The translations under genes and the position numbers were made by a program. From Deltaproteobacteria bacterium (GTDB lineage Bacteria > Desulfobacterota > Desulfobacteria > Desulfobacterales > Desulfosarcinaceae), in contig JAKALP010000008.1 in NCBI GenBank assembly GCA_021824175.1, positions 1 to 64,000 on the forward strand: a DNA stretch of 64,000 bases. Direction: 5' to 3'. The notes beneath the pieces were generated by a model. The model saw only the letters and a list, made by a program, of their open reading frames with translations. It was not told the origin of the DNA and did not search any database. Below, one piece after another: positions 1 to 8,535 of the stretch (its first letter is position 1; every line of letters starts with the position of its first letter).

Positions 1-1
1 C

Positions 2-100
2 CGATCTGTCGAGGCGAGCGATGTGCTGGCCATGAAGCCTCAAATTGATGAGGAAATTGAAAAGGCCAGAATTTTCCTGAAGCATACTGCTGGGGAGTAA
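2..100 (+). CDS. 3' end of an unidentified gene (partial)
   Basis: An open frame enters from the left edge and stops with TAA at 98-100, giving a 32-residue tail that ends IFLKHTAGE. The tail is charged and probably helical. It lies 6 bases before the MBL-fold gene and on the same strand, so the two are probably co-transcribed. The visible part is too short to assign a family. Confidence 0.6.
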   Translation, partial: RSVEASDVLAMKPQIDEEIEKARIFLKHTAGE

Positions 101-106
101 AGAGAA

Positions 107-1027
107 ATGCGACTTAAATTTTGGGGGGTTAGGGGCTCCATTCCCTGCCCAGGGCCGGCCACCGTGAAATATGGTGGCAATACCGCTTGTCTGGAATTGA
201 ACATCGATGAGATCCATCGCCGCATTATCATTGATGCCGGCTCCGGCATTCGCCAGCTTGGGAATCAAATGATGGCCGAAAAAAACGGCGGTGCCGACTC
301 TATCCAGGCGGAAATATTCCTGACCCATACCCACTGGGACCACATCATGGGATTTCCGTTCTTCACTCCCATTTACCAGCCCAACTCAAAGTTTACCATC
401 TACGGCCCGGTGACCTACGAAGAAGAACCGCTCAAAGAAGTGCTCAGCGGTCAGTGGACCTACCGCTACTTCCCGGTGCGGCATGAAGACCTCTCCTCCA
501 ATGTCAGCTATGCGCATCTCAAAGAAGGGGAGTATGATCTTGGCCAGGGAGTGGGACTGCACACCAAGTACCTGAATCATCCCCTTTTGTGTCTGGGATA
601 CCGCTTCGAATTCAAAGGTAAGGTGATTTGTACCGCCTACGACACCGAACCTTTTATCAATCTGTTCACCGCCGACCCGTCCGATCCGGCCTATGATGCC
701 GATATCTTCGCCCAGGGCGAACAAGTCGTGGCCGAGGAAAACGAACGTTTGGAGAAGTTCATCCACGGCGCGGACCTTCTGGTCTATGACACCCAGTACA
801 CGGCCCAGGAGTATCGCAAAAACCGCGTGGGATGGGGGCATTCGTCCATCGAGCAGGGCATTGAAATGGCCCGTAGAGGCAACGTTAAGCGCCTGGCGTT
901 GTTCCACCACGACATTCAGCGCTCCGATGCCCAATTGGATGACCTGACACAGCAACATTGCGGCAATGGCGGCGGTGCCACAGAGGTTTTCTTTGCCCGT
1001 GAGGGGATGGAAATTCACATTGGATGA
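107..1027 (+). CDS. MBL-fold metallo-hydrolase
   Basis: A 306-residue protein of the metallo-beta-lactamase superfamily. The N-terminus (MRLKFWGVRGSIPCPGP) is typical of a stand-alone group of soluble MBL hydrolases related to RNase Z and PhnP. The metal-binding HxHxDH motif is at residues 74-79 (HTHWDH), and later His and Asp residues (around NHP and YDTQY) fit the remaining ligands. It has no signal peptide or membrane segment, so it is cytoplasmic. The substrate cannot be read from sequence; a phosphodiester or cyclic nucleotide is plausible from the family. The start is chosen because GAGA lies just upstream and the family N-terminus begins there. Confidence 0.85.
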   Translation: MRLKFWGVRGSIPCPGPATVKYGGNTACLELNIDEIHRRIIIDAGSGIRQLGNQMMAEKNGGADSIQAEIFLTHTHWDHIMGFPFFTPIYQPNSKFTIYGPVTYEEEPLKEVLSGQWTYRYFPVRHEDLSSNVSYAHLKEGEYDLGQGVGLHTKYLNHPLLCLGYRFEFKGKVICTAYDTEPFINLFTADPSDPAYDADIFAQGEQVVAEENERLEKFIHGADLLVYDTQYTAQEYRKNRVGWGHSSIEQGIEMARRGNVKRLALFHHDIQRSDAQLDDLTQQHCGNGGGATEVFFAREGMEIHIG

Positions 1028-1327
1028 AACCGCTCCTCCCGGCAGCCTTTGCCTTCCCGGTCGGAAAAAAATACTAGGATCAATCCCATTCAATTTGTCC
1101 TGATGCGCGGCATGCAGCGTGCTATCAAGGGCAAAATGCCGTTTCAGAGCGACTCGTGATTATCGGCAATCATCTGAAATAATTATAACTATTGTCAAAT
1201 AGAAAAGTTGCGGCGGATTGTGGAATCGCAAAAAGATTGGAGCCGTGAAAATCGGATTAAAGTTGTGCACGGAATTTGCTGTAAGGCTTCTTAGATGACC
1301 ATTTAATCGTGCACAGGAGGTGCATTC
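1028..1327. other. Intergenic stretch with a possible promoter
   Basis: About 300 bases without a convincing gene. The 3' side holds a sigma-54-like motif and a strong Shine-Dalgarno (ACAGGAGG) for the gene at 1328. The middle (1180-1260) is AT-rich. I see no strong intrinsic terminator after the MBL gene. Confidence 0.5.
1265..1280 (+). promoter_or_regulatory. Possible sigma-54 promoter (weak)
   Basis: GTGCACG, four bases, then TTGCT. The -12 half (TTGCT) and the CACG of the -24 half fit the sigma-54 consensus, but the -24 GG doublet reads TG. It lies about 48 bases before the ATG at 1328. It is listed because two better matches occur nearby and a sigma-54 activator is encoded at 3023-4387. 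Confidence 0.3.
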
Positions 1328-1768
1328 ATGAAAATCAATTCCGGTGATAAGACGCAGCAAGCCCCCTTATCGCCCATAGCCAAGACCAAATCCGCCATGG
1401 TGCCGTCATCCAGCTTTGCCGAAGTGCTGAAAAAGACCACCAAACCGGAAACTGCCCAGGCAATTTCATCCCCCACGACCATCCGGCCGGTCATGCCTCC
1501 ATCATTGATGCCATCTGCTTCCGAGATCTATCGCGGCACCGAACGCATGCTCGAAGTCATGGAGCAATACCGAGCCCAGCTGGGCGACTCCAAGACCGAT
1601 TTGCGCGCTGTTGAACCAGCGGTCCGGCAAATGAAAAAAGAGATGTCCAGCCTGGAGTCAGTGATGGTCCGGACCCCCGAAAGCGACGCCATGAAGCCGA
1701 TTGCTCAGCAAACACTTCTGGCCGCCGCCAAAGAGATTGCGCGATTTGAAAGCGGATATTATAACTGA
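1328..1768 (+). CDS. Hypothetical protein, 146 residues
   Basis: I do not recognise this protein. It starts at ATG after a strong AGGAGG. The first 60 residues are low-complexity and rich in Pro, Ser, Thr and Lys, so probably disordered. The C-terminal 85 residues (from about SEIYRGTERMLEVMEQYRA) look helical with heptad-like spacing. No signal peptide or membrane segment is visible. The layout (disordered N-terminus, short helical C-terminus) and the PilZ and sigma-54 neighbours would suit an accessory motility or regulatory protein, but that is inference. It is convergent with the PilZ gene, with 7 bases between them. Confidence 0.7.
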   Translation: MKINSGDKTQQAPLSPIAKTKSAMVPSSSFAEVLKKTTKPETAQAISSPTTIRPVMPPSLMPSASEIYRGTERMLEVMEQYRAQLGDSKTDLRAVEPAVRQMKKEMSSLESVMVRTPESDAMKPIAQQTLLAAAKEIARFESGYYN

Positions 1769-1775
1769 AAGGATT

Positions 1776-2486
1776 CTACTCGTCGTATCTAAGACGGTTT
1801 CTCAGATAGTCCCGCTGCAGTTCGTAGACGATTTCGGTAAGCCGCACCTTCTCCGTGGTGTTGAGGCGTAGAAATTCGAAGGCCAGACCAAAACTGCGCG
1901 GTCGTGTGCGGCCTTCAATGCGCCGCACTATGGCCCGATCGATGGAAAGGGTGTAGCGCCCGCCGCCAAAGGAAAAGATCAACTCCATATTATCCAACGT
2001 CAATTCGGGTGTTATCGACTCCTTGACGCTGTTGGGACAGTGGCAGTAGATACCGCCCAGGCTGATGTTATCCACCACCATGGTGATTTCGGCATCCTCG
2101 ATCATCACCACCGCCTGAGCATTGGCCGGTGCTTTGATCCGGAAATTATTCCGAAGCTGGTAGCGTTCAATGTACTCCGGCAGACTGATCCAGATTCCTT
2201 GGCCCGTGGCGCGAATTTCAGCCTCAAAGCGATGCGTCAGCCTGGCTTCGTTTGAGAATTCAAAAGTTAAGGTTTTGAGGGATTTCTTTTGAAGGGCCGC
2301 CTTCAATTCTTCCGGCGGATCGATTTGGAAGCAAGCCCCGCTACGGTCATTTTTAATGCCGGTAATGATGGTCAACTGCTCAAGGTCCGTTCCCGGCACG
2401 GCCATTTTCACCAATCTCTTTTCCTTGATTAAAGCCTCGATGAGACTGGCAACGCTCTCCTTGGGAATCTTTTCAAAACTCTGCAT
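1776..2486 (-). CDS. PilZ domain c-di-GMP receptor (YcgR-like layout)
   Basis: A 236-residue protein with a YcgR-like N-terminal domain (about 1-105) and a C-terminal PilZ domain. Both c-di-GMP motifs are present: RxxxR at 112-116 (RNNFR) and DNxSxxG at 139-145 (DNISLGG). Such proteins bind cyclic di-GMP and commonly act on flagellar motor, pilus or exopolysaccharide output. It is the last gene of a minus-strand operon with a receiver protein and a sigma-54 regulator. I prefer the ATG at 2486, with GAGGTG 12 bases upstream; an in-frame GTG at 2501 would add five residues. Confidence 0.88.
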   Translation of the reverse strand: MQSFEKIPKESVASLIEALIKEKRLVKMAVPGTDLEQLTIITGIKNDRSGACFQIDPPEELKAALQKKSLKTLTFEFSNEARLTHRFEAEIRATGQGIWISLPEYIERYQLRNNFRIKAPANAQAVVMIEDAEITMVVDNISLGGIYCHCPNSVKESITPELTLDNMELIFSFGGGRYTLSIDRAIVRRIEGRTRPRSFGLAFEFLRLNTTEKVRLTEIVYELQRDYLRNRLRYDE

Positions 2487-2538
2487 GGCGCCGCGATACA
2501 CCTCAGTGGTTTGAATTTATACCCATGGGCAATGCCCA

Positions 2539-2988
2539 TTAAATCCCAGACACATTCTTGGCAAAGTCCGGGTCCTGGAAGAGCCGTTTGGCGAATTTGA
2601 GGTATTTTTCGGCGATGGCGCGTACCGCCAGTTGCAAGGCGTAGGGTTTGATCGGCTTTTCCAGCAGGTGGTTGACATCGGAAGCAATGCACATATTGAC
2701 GATGTCATCGCTGGCATTGCCCGTGATGATGATGGCGTCCGAGTGGGCCGTGGGGAAGCGATTCTCCACCTTGTCCAAGAAGTAAAAGCCGCTGACACCG
2801 CCCAAGAAGACATCGACGATAAAAATAGCCACCCCGATATCACGGCGGGTGCAATACTTCAGAGCCTCATCGGTATCGGAGAAGGTGATGACCTCGCCCC
2901 AAGTGTAAAAGCGCTTGATGATGGTGGCAATCAGATCGCACACCGTAGGATCGTCGTCCACTATGATCACATCCAACCCGTCTGACAT
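2539..2988 (-). CDS. Single-domain response regulator
   Basis: A 149-residue CheY-like receiver protein. The acidic pocket is IIVDDDP (about 8-14), the phospho-acceptor is Asp59 (IFIVDVF), and a Lys in EKPIKP lies near the C-terminus. It has no output domain, so it probably signals by protein contact. The ATG at 2988 is chosen over one at 3009 because GAGGAG sits 6 bases before it. It lies 34 bases downstream of the sigma-54 regulator gene and about 50 bases upstream of the PilZ gene, consistent with one operon. Confidence 0.88.
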   Translation of the reverse strand: MSDGLDVIIVDDDPTVCDLIATIIKRFYTWGEVITFSDTDEALKYCTRRDIGVAIFIVDVFLGGVSGFYFLDKVENRFPTAHSDAIIITGNASDDIVNMCIASDVNHLLEKPIKPYALQLAVRAIAEKYLKFAKRLFQDPDFAKNVSGI

Positions 2989-3022
2989 GGCGTTCTCCTC
3001 TTTATGCACTCATTATTTTTTT

Positions 3023-4387
3023 TCAGTTTGGTGTTTCGTTTACCACGATGCGATACTTCTCCATTTTGCGGTACACGGTCGTCAAATTGATCCCCAGCAA
3101 TTTGGCGGCTTCGGCCTTATTGCCTCTGACGTGCTCCAACGCGCGGGTAATCAGCACCCGCTCATGATCCATCAGATTGAAATTATTCTCCCCGATCTTA
3201 TGGCCGGAATTCATGGATTGGACCTCCGGCGGCAAATCCGCGGCATGGATGGTGTCATCGATGCCCAGGGCAAAGGCCCGTTCAATCACGTTTTCAAGCT
3301 GGCGCACATTGCCCGGCCAATCATACTTGATCAGCAGATCCATGGCGTCAGGAGAAATGCGGTTGACCACGCGGTGGCTCTCCCGGCTGAATTTTTTCAG
3401 AAAATGGTGCACCAGATGGGGAATGTCCTCTTTGATCTCCCGCAACGCCGGCATATGTATGGAGATCACATTCAGGCGGTAGTAGAGATCTTCCCGAAAG
3501 GTTTTAATTTTGATGGCCTCTTCGAGATTCTTATTGGTGGCCGCGATGACCCGCACATCCACCTCGTTTTCTTTGGTATCCCCCACGGCCCGGATTTTTC
3601 TTTCCTGAAGCGCCCGCAGCAGCTTGACTTGCAGCGTCGGCGGGACTTCAGCAATTTCATCCAAAAAAATGGTTCCGCCGTTGGCGGCCCGGAACAATCC
3701 GATATTGTCTTTGATAGCGCCGGTGAAGGCGCCCTTGACATGGCCAAAGAGCTCGCTTTCCAGTAAACCTTCGGCAATGGCGCCGCAGTTGACCGGGATA
3801 AACGGTTTGTTGCGGCGCACGCTGTTCTGGTGAGTCACATTGGCCACCAGTTCCTTGCCCGTGCCGCTTTCCCCTCGAATCAAAATAGTGGGGCTGCCGC
3901 TGCTGATGCGGTCGATGACCTCGTAGATTTGCTGCATCTTTTCACTTTTGCCCACGAGTTGGTCGAAGTTGTAGCGATCCTTGAGGCGCCGTTTGATCAG
4001 CACGTTTTCCAGCAGCAGCTTTTTCTTTTCGATAATTCGATCAATGAGGATTTTCAGCCGTTCAAAATTGATGGGCTTTTGCAGATAATCATAGCTGCCC
4101 CGTTTGAGAGCCTCGATGGCCGACTCGATGGTGCCATAGCCGGTGACAATGATCACCTCGGTGGTCGGGCTGGTTTCCTTGATCGCTTTGAGCAGATCCA
4201 GGCCGCTGATTTCGGGCATAATCAAGTCAGTGAAAATGGCGGCATACTCTTTTTGCTTCAATTTCTCCATGGCGGCCGGCCCGCTGTTGACCGCATCCAC
4301 CGAATATCCATTGCGCGTCAGATAGGTTACGACCACGCTAAGGATTTGCTGGTCATCGTCGACAAAAAGAATGGGAAAATCTTCCAT
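3023..4387 (-). CDS. Sigma-54-dependent response regulator (NtrC/FlrC type)
   Basis: A 454-residue enhancer-binding protein with receiver, AAA+ and Fis-type HTH domains in that order. The receiver has DDD at 10-12, Asp54 as phospho-acceptor and Lys104 in QKP. The AAA+ domain has Walker A GESGTGKE at 172-179 and the sigma-54 contact loop GAFTGA at 219-224. The C-terminal helix-turn-helix is around GNKAEAAKLLGINLTT. It activates RNA polymerase carrying RpoN. It is the first gene of a minus-strand operon and is divergent from a soluble histidine kinase at 4813, its likely partner. The layout resembles FlrBC or FlgSR flagellar regulators, but NtrC and AtoC relatives look the same. Confidence 0.93.
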   Translation of the reverse strand: MEDFPILFVDDDQQILSVVVTYLTRNGYSVDAVNSGPAAMEKLKQKEYAAIFTDLIMPEISGLDLLKAIKETSPTTEVIIVTGYGTIESAIEALKRGSYDYLQKPINFERLKILIDRIIEKKKLLLENVLIKRRLKDRYNFDQLVGKSEKMQQIYEVIDRISSGSPTILIRGESGTGKELVANVTHQNSVRRNKPFIPVNCGAIAEGLLESELFGHVKGAFTGAIKDNIGLFRAANGGTIFLDEIAEVPPTLQVKLLRALQERKIRAVGDTKENEVDVRVIAATNKNLEEAIKIKTFREDLYYRLNVISIHMPALREIKEDIPHLVHHFLKKFSRESHRVVNRISPDAMDLLIKYDWPGNVRQLENVIERAFALGIDDTIHAADLPPEVQSMNSGHKIGENNFNLMDHERVLITRALEHVRGNKAEAAKLLGINLTTVYRKMEKYRIVVNETPN

Positions 4388-4599
4388 GCCTCGCCATGCC
4401 GGTTGTTTTAAGGGGACTGACCCAGGTTAGACTGATTTGTGTATCCGATAATCCAATACGGCAATTATCATTACTACAAAATGTATGCCACCGGAAGGAG
4501 CGAGTGTCAAGGCTTCGAAAAAGCAATATATCCCATATCCTTGGAAGACACGGCCCGCTGTAGGTGTCGGAATGATGGCTCAGCGCCTTTTACCTTTAC

Positions 4600-4632
4600 G
4601 AATCACCGAATCAACCAATCAACGAATCAACC
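4600..4632. repeat. Octamer tandem repeat GAATCAAC
   Basis: About four degenerate tandem copies of an 8-base unit (GAATCAAC or CAATCAAC). The reverse complement of the same octamer is repeated again at 31661-31705, so the unit recurs in this genome. Confidence 0.7.
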
Positions 4633-4736
4633 GCCTTTTAGCTACCGTCAATTCATTGACCCATCTGGAACCCCGCGGCCATCCGTCATATTTATAATAA
4701 ATTGGAATTACAACAATATTTGCGTTATTGGGTTGA

Positions 4737-4752
4737 TGGTATACTCGTTGCA
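4737..4752 (+). promoter_or_regulatory. Sigma-54 promoter of the kinase gene
   Basis: TGGTATA, four bases, TTGCA. It fits the sigma-54 consensus (YTGGYAYR, N4, TTGCW), with the invariant GG and GC exactly ten bases apart. It lies about 61 bases before the ATG at 4813. The sigma-54 activator encoded divergently is the natural candidate regulator. Confidence 0.6.
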
Positions 4753-4812
4753 CTGCCATGGGCTCAATAGCAAGAGGAAGGGACGGGAAGATCGATCCGC
4801 TGGAGAGTCCAT

Positions 4813-6165
4813 ATGCAAAAGAATGCAGTCGCCGAAAATAGTGTCTTAACCCCGGAACACGGTCAGGCCATTCTTCCTCTCATGACGGCCCTGTTCGTGG
4901 ATGGCCTTGGTCCTGTGCAGTCCGGTCCGTTCACCCGTGCGGAATGGTTCGGGCCAAACCCTGCTTTGCAGCAGAAGGCTAGAATTTTTCGTCTACCCAT
5001 TGATGCCGATGGCCACTTGCCCGTTGTCGACCGCACGTCGTTGAAAAGGAGCATCGAGGGCTCCAAAGAAACCCAAGATAGAAATACCATTGAGCAGCTC
5101 TATGGGCGGGGCACCGGTGTCCGCCCTTTGATCCAAGGCATTTCGCATCACTTTAATAATCTGTTGATGGGCATCTGGGGCAACGTGACCCTGATCCGCC
5201 TGCAGCTCGAGAATAACCATCCCCTCTACCCGTGCGCCATTGAAATGGAACGGCTCATCCAGAGCGGTGCCTATATGATCCATCTGGTCCTTGGGTATCT
5301 GGGCGAAAGAAGAACCGCGGCCAAGCGCCTGCGGTTGAACCAGTTGATCGCCCAGATCCACAGTGAACTGCCGGAGGAAAAGCAACTGGAAGCCCATTGG
5401 GATTTTGAAGCCAGGCTCAAATGGGCCGCCCGCGTGCAGCGGCCCCGCCTGATTGCCTGCAGCACGGCCCGGGTATTGGAGTTGTTGTTCAACAGCATCC
5501 AAGCCCATGCCAAGGTCATGCATGCCTCTCCAGAAGCCGGCGCCTGCATCCGAAAAAAAATCGACACTATCGACGCCTTGGTGCAGCGTGGTCTGGATCT
5601 GACCCACCGGCTTCGATTGTATGCCGGTGACATCAGGATGCGCATGACCCGCATCGACCTCAACATCTTCATCCGGCGCATGACGGCTCAGTTCACCGGC
5701 CCAGCCCCGCGGGTTCGCGTGAGCAGCTGGATCAGTCCCCAATTGCCTGCCGTGCGTGCCGACCGCACCTGCTTGAAGTGGGTTTTAAAAGAGATCGTTG
5801 ACAATGCGGCCAATGCCATGCCCGATGGGGGAAAGCTGGATATCACCGTGCGCACCCTGCAGGAACAAGCGCCGCAAGAGCGATGTGGCGTGCTCAAGGG
5901 AAGCGATTACATCGTCATTACTTTTAAAGACAGTGGCTGCGGGCTCAGTCTTAAACATCAAAAGCGCATTTTCGAGCCGTTTTTCACCCATCCCAGAAAA
6001 CACGGGCATGCCGGGCTCGGGCTGTCGGCCGCGGCTGGCGTTCTGATGGCCCATAACGGCTATATCCAGGTCCGGTCCACGGAAAAGGCCGGCAGTATTA
6101 TAACCGTCTACCTGCCCATCGCCGGAGCCGCGGTCCAGGAACAGCAAATCAAAGAAGCATATTAG
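4813..6165 (+). CDS. Soluble sensor histidine kinase
   Basis: A 450-residue kinase without membrane segments. The H-box is GISHHFNNLLMG (about 109-120), of the type seen in kinases with an HDFNNLL signature. The ATPase domain shows the N-box (EIVDNAANAM), G1 (DSGCGLS), F-box (FEPFF) and G2 (GHAGLGLS). The first 100 residues match no sensor domain I recognise, and there is no PAS, HAMP or receiver domain. It probably phosphorylates the divergently encoded sigma-54 regulator. Upstream it has a sigma-54 promoter motif and GGAGAG at the ATG; downstream it has a strong terminator. Autoregulation through the pair is a reasonable inference. Confidence 0.85.
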   Translation: MQKNAVAENSVLTPEHGQAILPLMTALFVDGLGPVQSGPFTRAEWFGPNPALQQKARIFRLPIDADGHLPVVDRTSLKRSIEGSKETQDRNTIEQLYGRGTGVRPLIQGISHHFNNLLMGIWGNVTLIRLQLENNHPLYPCAIEMERLIQSGAYMIHLVLGYLGERRTAAKRLRLNQLIAQIHSELPEEKQLEAHWDFEARLKWAARVQRPRLIACSTARVLELLFNSIQAHAKVMHASPEAGACIRKKIDTIDALVQRGLDLTHRLRLYAGDIRMRMTRIDLNIFIRRMTAQFTGPAPRVRVSSWISPQLPAVRADRTCLKWVLKEIVDNAANAMPDGGKLDITVRTLQEQAPQERCGVLKGSDYIVITFKDSGCGLSLKHQKRIFEPFFTHPRKHGHAGLGLSAAAGVLMAHNGYIQVRSTEKAGSIITVYLPIAGAAVQEQQIKEAY

Positions 6166-6197
6166 CAACCATCATTGAAACATCCCACGAACGACCT

Positions 6198-6232
6198 GCA
6201 TTGGCGCTGGAAACCAGCGCCAATGCTTTTTT
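6198..6232 (+). terminator. Intrinsic terminator after the kinase
   Basis: A 13-base perfect stem (GCATTGGCGCTGG with its complement) around an AAA loop, followed by six T. It separates the regulatory block from the glycan island. Confidence 0.9.
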
Positions 6233-6375
6233 CAGAACATCAAAGACTTCTCAAGCCAAGGGGCGTCGGATTTAAGCTTAATTCTCTCCGTCAATATCTT
6301 GACTTCATGGGGCCCGACGCCAGCCACGAACAGATTAAATATCTATAATAATTAAATAAATATCCTGTTCGGCAA

Positions 6376-6393
6376 TTGGTATATGGCTTGCAA
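6376..6393 (+). promoter_or_regulatory. Sigma-54 promoter at the head of the glycan island
   Basis: TTGGTATA, four bases, TTGCAA. GG and GC are ten bases apart, matching the degenerate sigma-54 consensus. It is the only promoter-like motif I can read before the first glycosyltransferase, and it would place the island under the sigma-54 regulator encoded 2 kb upstream. Only motif matching supports it. Confidence 0.55.
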
Positions 6394-6548
6394 AAGACAT
6401 CTTTGGAAAAGGTAAAGTTAAAGCTGAAGTTGAAGTTCCCTTAATACGCGTCATCTCTTTGGTTCAGAAGAAATTGGGGGCCAGGCGAAATCCGCTATCG
6501 TTAATTGGAATCGACCAGGCGGAGCTATATGATCAAGGGGGTTATTCG

Positions 6549-7625
6549 TTGAAAGCCGTTGAAAATACTCTTTCGGGTTCCTGCAAGCCCACTCCGACGC
6601 AAGATTTTATCTCGCCGCCGTCAGGGATGGATTCGTCCATGGTGGTTTTGGAAAGATGCAAAGATATTCTTTCCAATGACCGCGCCTCACTGAGCGAAAA
6701 ATCCAAGGCCTATGAAACCATGGGCGATATAAGCGCCAAAATGGGTCAGTTCGATGAAGCCCGTAAGTATTACACTCTGTCGTCTTATGCCAGTCCGTTC
6801 AATGAAGAGCTGTACCGCAAGCGTCTGTCCCTGATCCAACGTAACACCTTACCCCGAATCGCTTTGTCGGTGGTGATTTCCAGTTATTATCGATTCAGCA
6901 GTTTGGTCAGGACAGTAGAAAATGTCCGGGCCAATACGTTTTTCCCCCATCAGATCATCGTAGTGGTCGACAAATGCGACGACGGCACCGTCGAATATGT
7001 CCGCGAACAACACGGCAAAAATAGCTTCGTGGGCCTGGTCAACGAAAGACATCAGGGCAATGTCGCCAGCTTGATCAAAGGCATGTGTCAATCCCAGGGT
7101 AATTACATAGCGCTGCTCGGTGACGATATCCGGCTGATGCCAGGCTGGGATCTGGAAGTGGTGTTGACCATCGAAAATGATCCCCAGGCCGGTTGCGGCG
7201 TACCATTGATTCTCGATCCTGATGGCGACATCGATTCCGCCGGCAAGTTCAATGAATTCTGCAGCCCTAAATTCGAATGGATCGGGCGTTTAAAACAATT
7301 TCGCACCGATTACGCCTGCGGGAAAAATATGCTGAATTTTCCAGAGCTGCATCACCCTAGAGAGTGCGACTATGGCGTAGCGCCGGTGTTAAAAAGAAAA
7401 TGCCTTGAACAAATTGGCAGGGTCGATGGGGCTTACCGGCACTATTTCTTTGATCCTGATCTGGGCTACACTCTGCAAGAGCATGGCTGGAAGAATATCT
7501 ATTGTCCTACCTCCGTGATGGTTCACAATCAACGGCAGAGCGAATCGGACGACAAAGAACGCAATCAAAAGGCCGCTCCGGAATATTACTACTTTGTTCA
7601 TAAATGGGGTCTACATCTACCATGA
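6549..7625 (+). CDS. Family 2 glycosyltransferase with short TPR-like N-terminus
   Basis: A GT-A fold glycosyltransferase of about 358 residues. A TPR-like segment (KAYETMGDISAKMGQFDEA) precedes the GT2 core, which begins at IALSVVISSYYR. It has the nucleotide-sugar region VVVDKCDDGT and the acidic motif LLGDDIR. The start is unclear: no ATG occurs before 6627. I chose TTG at 6549 because AAGGGGG sits 7 bases upstream; TTG 6459 and ATG 6627 are alternatives, and the frame stays open further upstream. The stop overlaps the next gene (ATGA). Donor and acceptor are unknown. Confidence 0.8.
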   Translation: MKAVENTLSGSCKPTPTQDFISPPSGMDSSMVVLERCKDILSNDRASLSEKSKAYETMGDISAKMGQFDEARKYYTLSSYASPFNEELYRKRLSLIQRNTLPRIALSVVISSYYRFSSLVRTVENVRANTFFPHQIIVVVDKCDDGTVEYVREQHGKNSFVGLVNERHQGNVASLIKGMCQSQGNYIALLGDDIRLMPGWDLEVVLTIENDPQAGCGVPLILDPDGDIDSAGKFNEFCSPKFEWIGRLKQFRTDYACGKNMLNFPELHHPRECDYGVAPVLKRKCLEQIGRVDGAYRHYFFDPDLGYTLQEHGWKNIYCPTSVMVHNQRQSESDDKERNQKAAPEYYYFVHKWGLHLP

Positions 7626-8377
7626 ACGGGTCAGAGAATGCCATGACCAAATCGGAAGTAAATACCCAAGACATCCAGGTCGCCATTCTGGCCGGAGGGC
7701 TGGGAACCCGTCTCAGGTCCGTCATTTCGGATCGCAATAAAGTGGTGGCCGATGTCAATGGCACGCCCTTTATCGATTACCTGTTATACCGGCTGGAAAA
7801 CGCGGGATTTAGCGAAGTGATTCTTTGCAGCGGCTACAAGCACGAAGACCTCTTCGCCCGTTTGGGAACGCACTACCATCAAATGCGTCTGCACTATTCG
7901 CCCGAACCTGCGCCCCTCGGAACAGCGGGCGCTCTCCGACATGCTCTGCCGCTGTTTACCAGCGAGTACATCCTTGTGCTCAACGGTGACTCCTACTGTG
8001 ACCTGGATTTCGAAAGGCTCATTCGCCAGCATTTCCGGCAGCGATCCCAAGCGACACTTGCAACCGTATGGGTGGAAGATACTCGCCGTTATGGAACCCT
8101 TTTGATCAGCCCCACTGGCGAATTAATTGAATTCCAGGAAAAAAGCAGCGATTCCACTAACGGCTTTATCAATGCGGGCATATATTTATTGCCAAAGTTA
8201 TTAATTGAGACCATCCCGGCCAGACGTGCACTCTCGCTGGAGCAGGATATCTTTCCGGTTTGGACCAAAAAACGATTGATCACGGTGTATCATCATAACG
8301 GCCATTTTATCGATATCGGCACAGCGGCGTCCTATCGCCAAGCCCAAGCAATACTGCCATCCATCGCATCCATATAA
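7622..8377 (+). CDS. hddC: Sugar-1-phosphate nucleotidyltransferase (HddC-like)
   Basis: A 251-residue nucleotidyltransferase. The signature VAILAGGLGTRLRSV is at the N-terminus, followed by the Lys of NKVVADVNG and the metal-binding motif LNGDSYCD. The single-domain size and motif wording fit the HddC group, which makes GDP-D-glycero-alpha-D-manno-heptose from the 1-phosphate. A HddA-like kinase and a Gmd-like dehydratase nearby support this. Other NDP-sugar pyrophosphorylases of this size remain possible. The ATG at 7622 forms an ATGA overlap with the upstream gene; an in-frame ATG at 7604 also exists. Confidence 0.75.
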   Translation: MNGSENAMTKSEVNTQDIQVAILAGGLGTRLRSVISDRNKVVADVNGTPFIDYLLYRLENAGFSEVILCSGYKHEDLFARLGTHYHQMRLHYSPEPAPLGTAGALRHALPLFTSEYILVLNGDSYCDLDFERLIRQHFRQRSQATLATVWVEDTRRYGTLLISPTGELIEFQEKSSDSTNGFINAGIYLLPKLLIETIPARRALSLEQDIFPVWTKKRLITVYHHNGHFIDIGTAASYRQAQAILPSIASI

Positions 8378-8379
8378 GC

Positions 8380-8508
8380 GAGGGGTCGGGGAGTTCTTCG
8401 CACAACCCCCGTCATTCCCGCGAAAGCGGGAATCCAGGTTCACAGGATGCAACCCCGCTGGATGCCCGCCTACGCGGGCATGACGAAAGAAACTCCCCGA
8501 TACCTGAT
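8380..8508 (+). repeat. REP-like double-hairpin element, type I, copy 1
   Basis: Two adjacent stems (ATTCCCGC..GCGGGAAT and ATGCCCGC..GCGGGCAT) enclosed by an outer inverted repeat (TCGGGGAGTT paired with AACTCCCCGA). It fills the gap between the nucleotidyltransferase and the dehydratase. The same design recurs at 19246, 31706 and 37557, with a variant at 9558. Confidence 0.9.
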
Positions 8509-8535
8509 ATAAGCAAGAAGTGGATTAAGAAAGAT

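Larger units (their letters stand above)
4388..4812. other. Divergent regulatory spacer
   Basis: About 425 bases between the sigma-54 regulator (minus) and the kinase (plus). It contains an octamer repeat at 4600-4632 and a sigma-54 promoter motif at 4737-4752. A weaker minus-strand motif lies at about 4474-4492 (TGGCATA then TTGT, with T in place of the conserved C at -12). Reading frames crossing it have poor coding character. Confidence 0.5.

Noticed and set aside
386-1093. Long minus-strand frame of 235 codons opposite the MBL gene
   Set aside because: It is the antisense shadow of a well-supported gene; its translation shows no family features and no ribosome site.
1155-1185. Minus-strand sigma-28-like site (perfect GCCGATAA with ATAA 15 bases upstream)
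   Set aside because: It would read into the MBL gene in antisense with no target gene, and the -35 element is imperfect. It probably arose by chance.
4439-4849. 136-codon plus-strand frame before the kinase
   Set aside because: It crosses the octamer repeat and the promoter region, has poor codon character and overlaps the kinase start.
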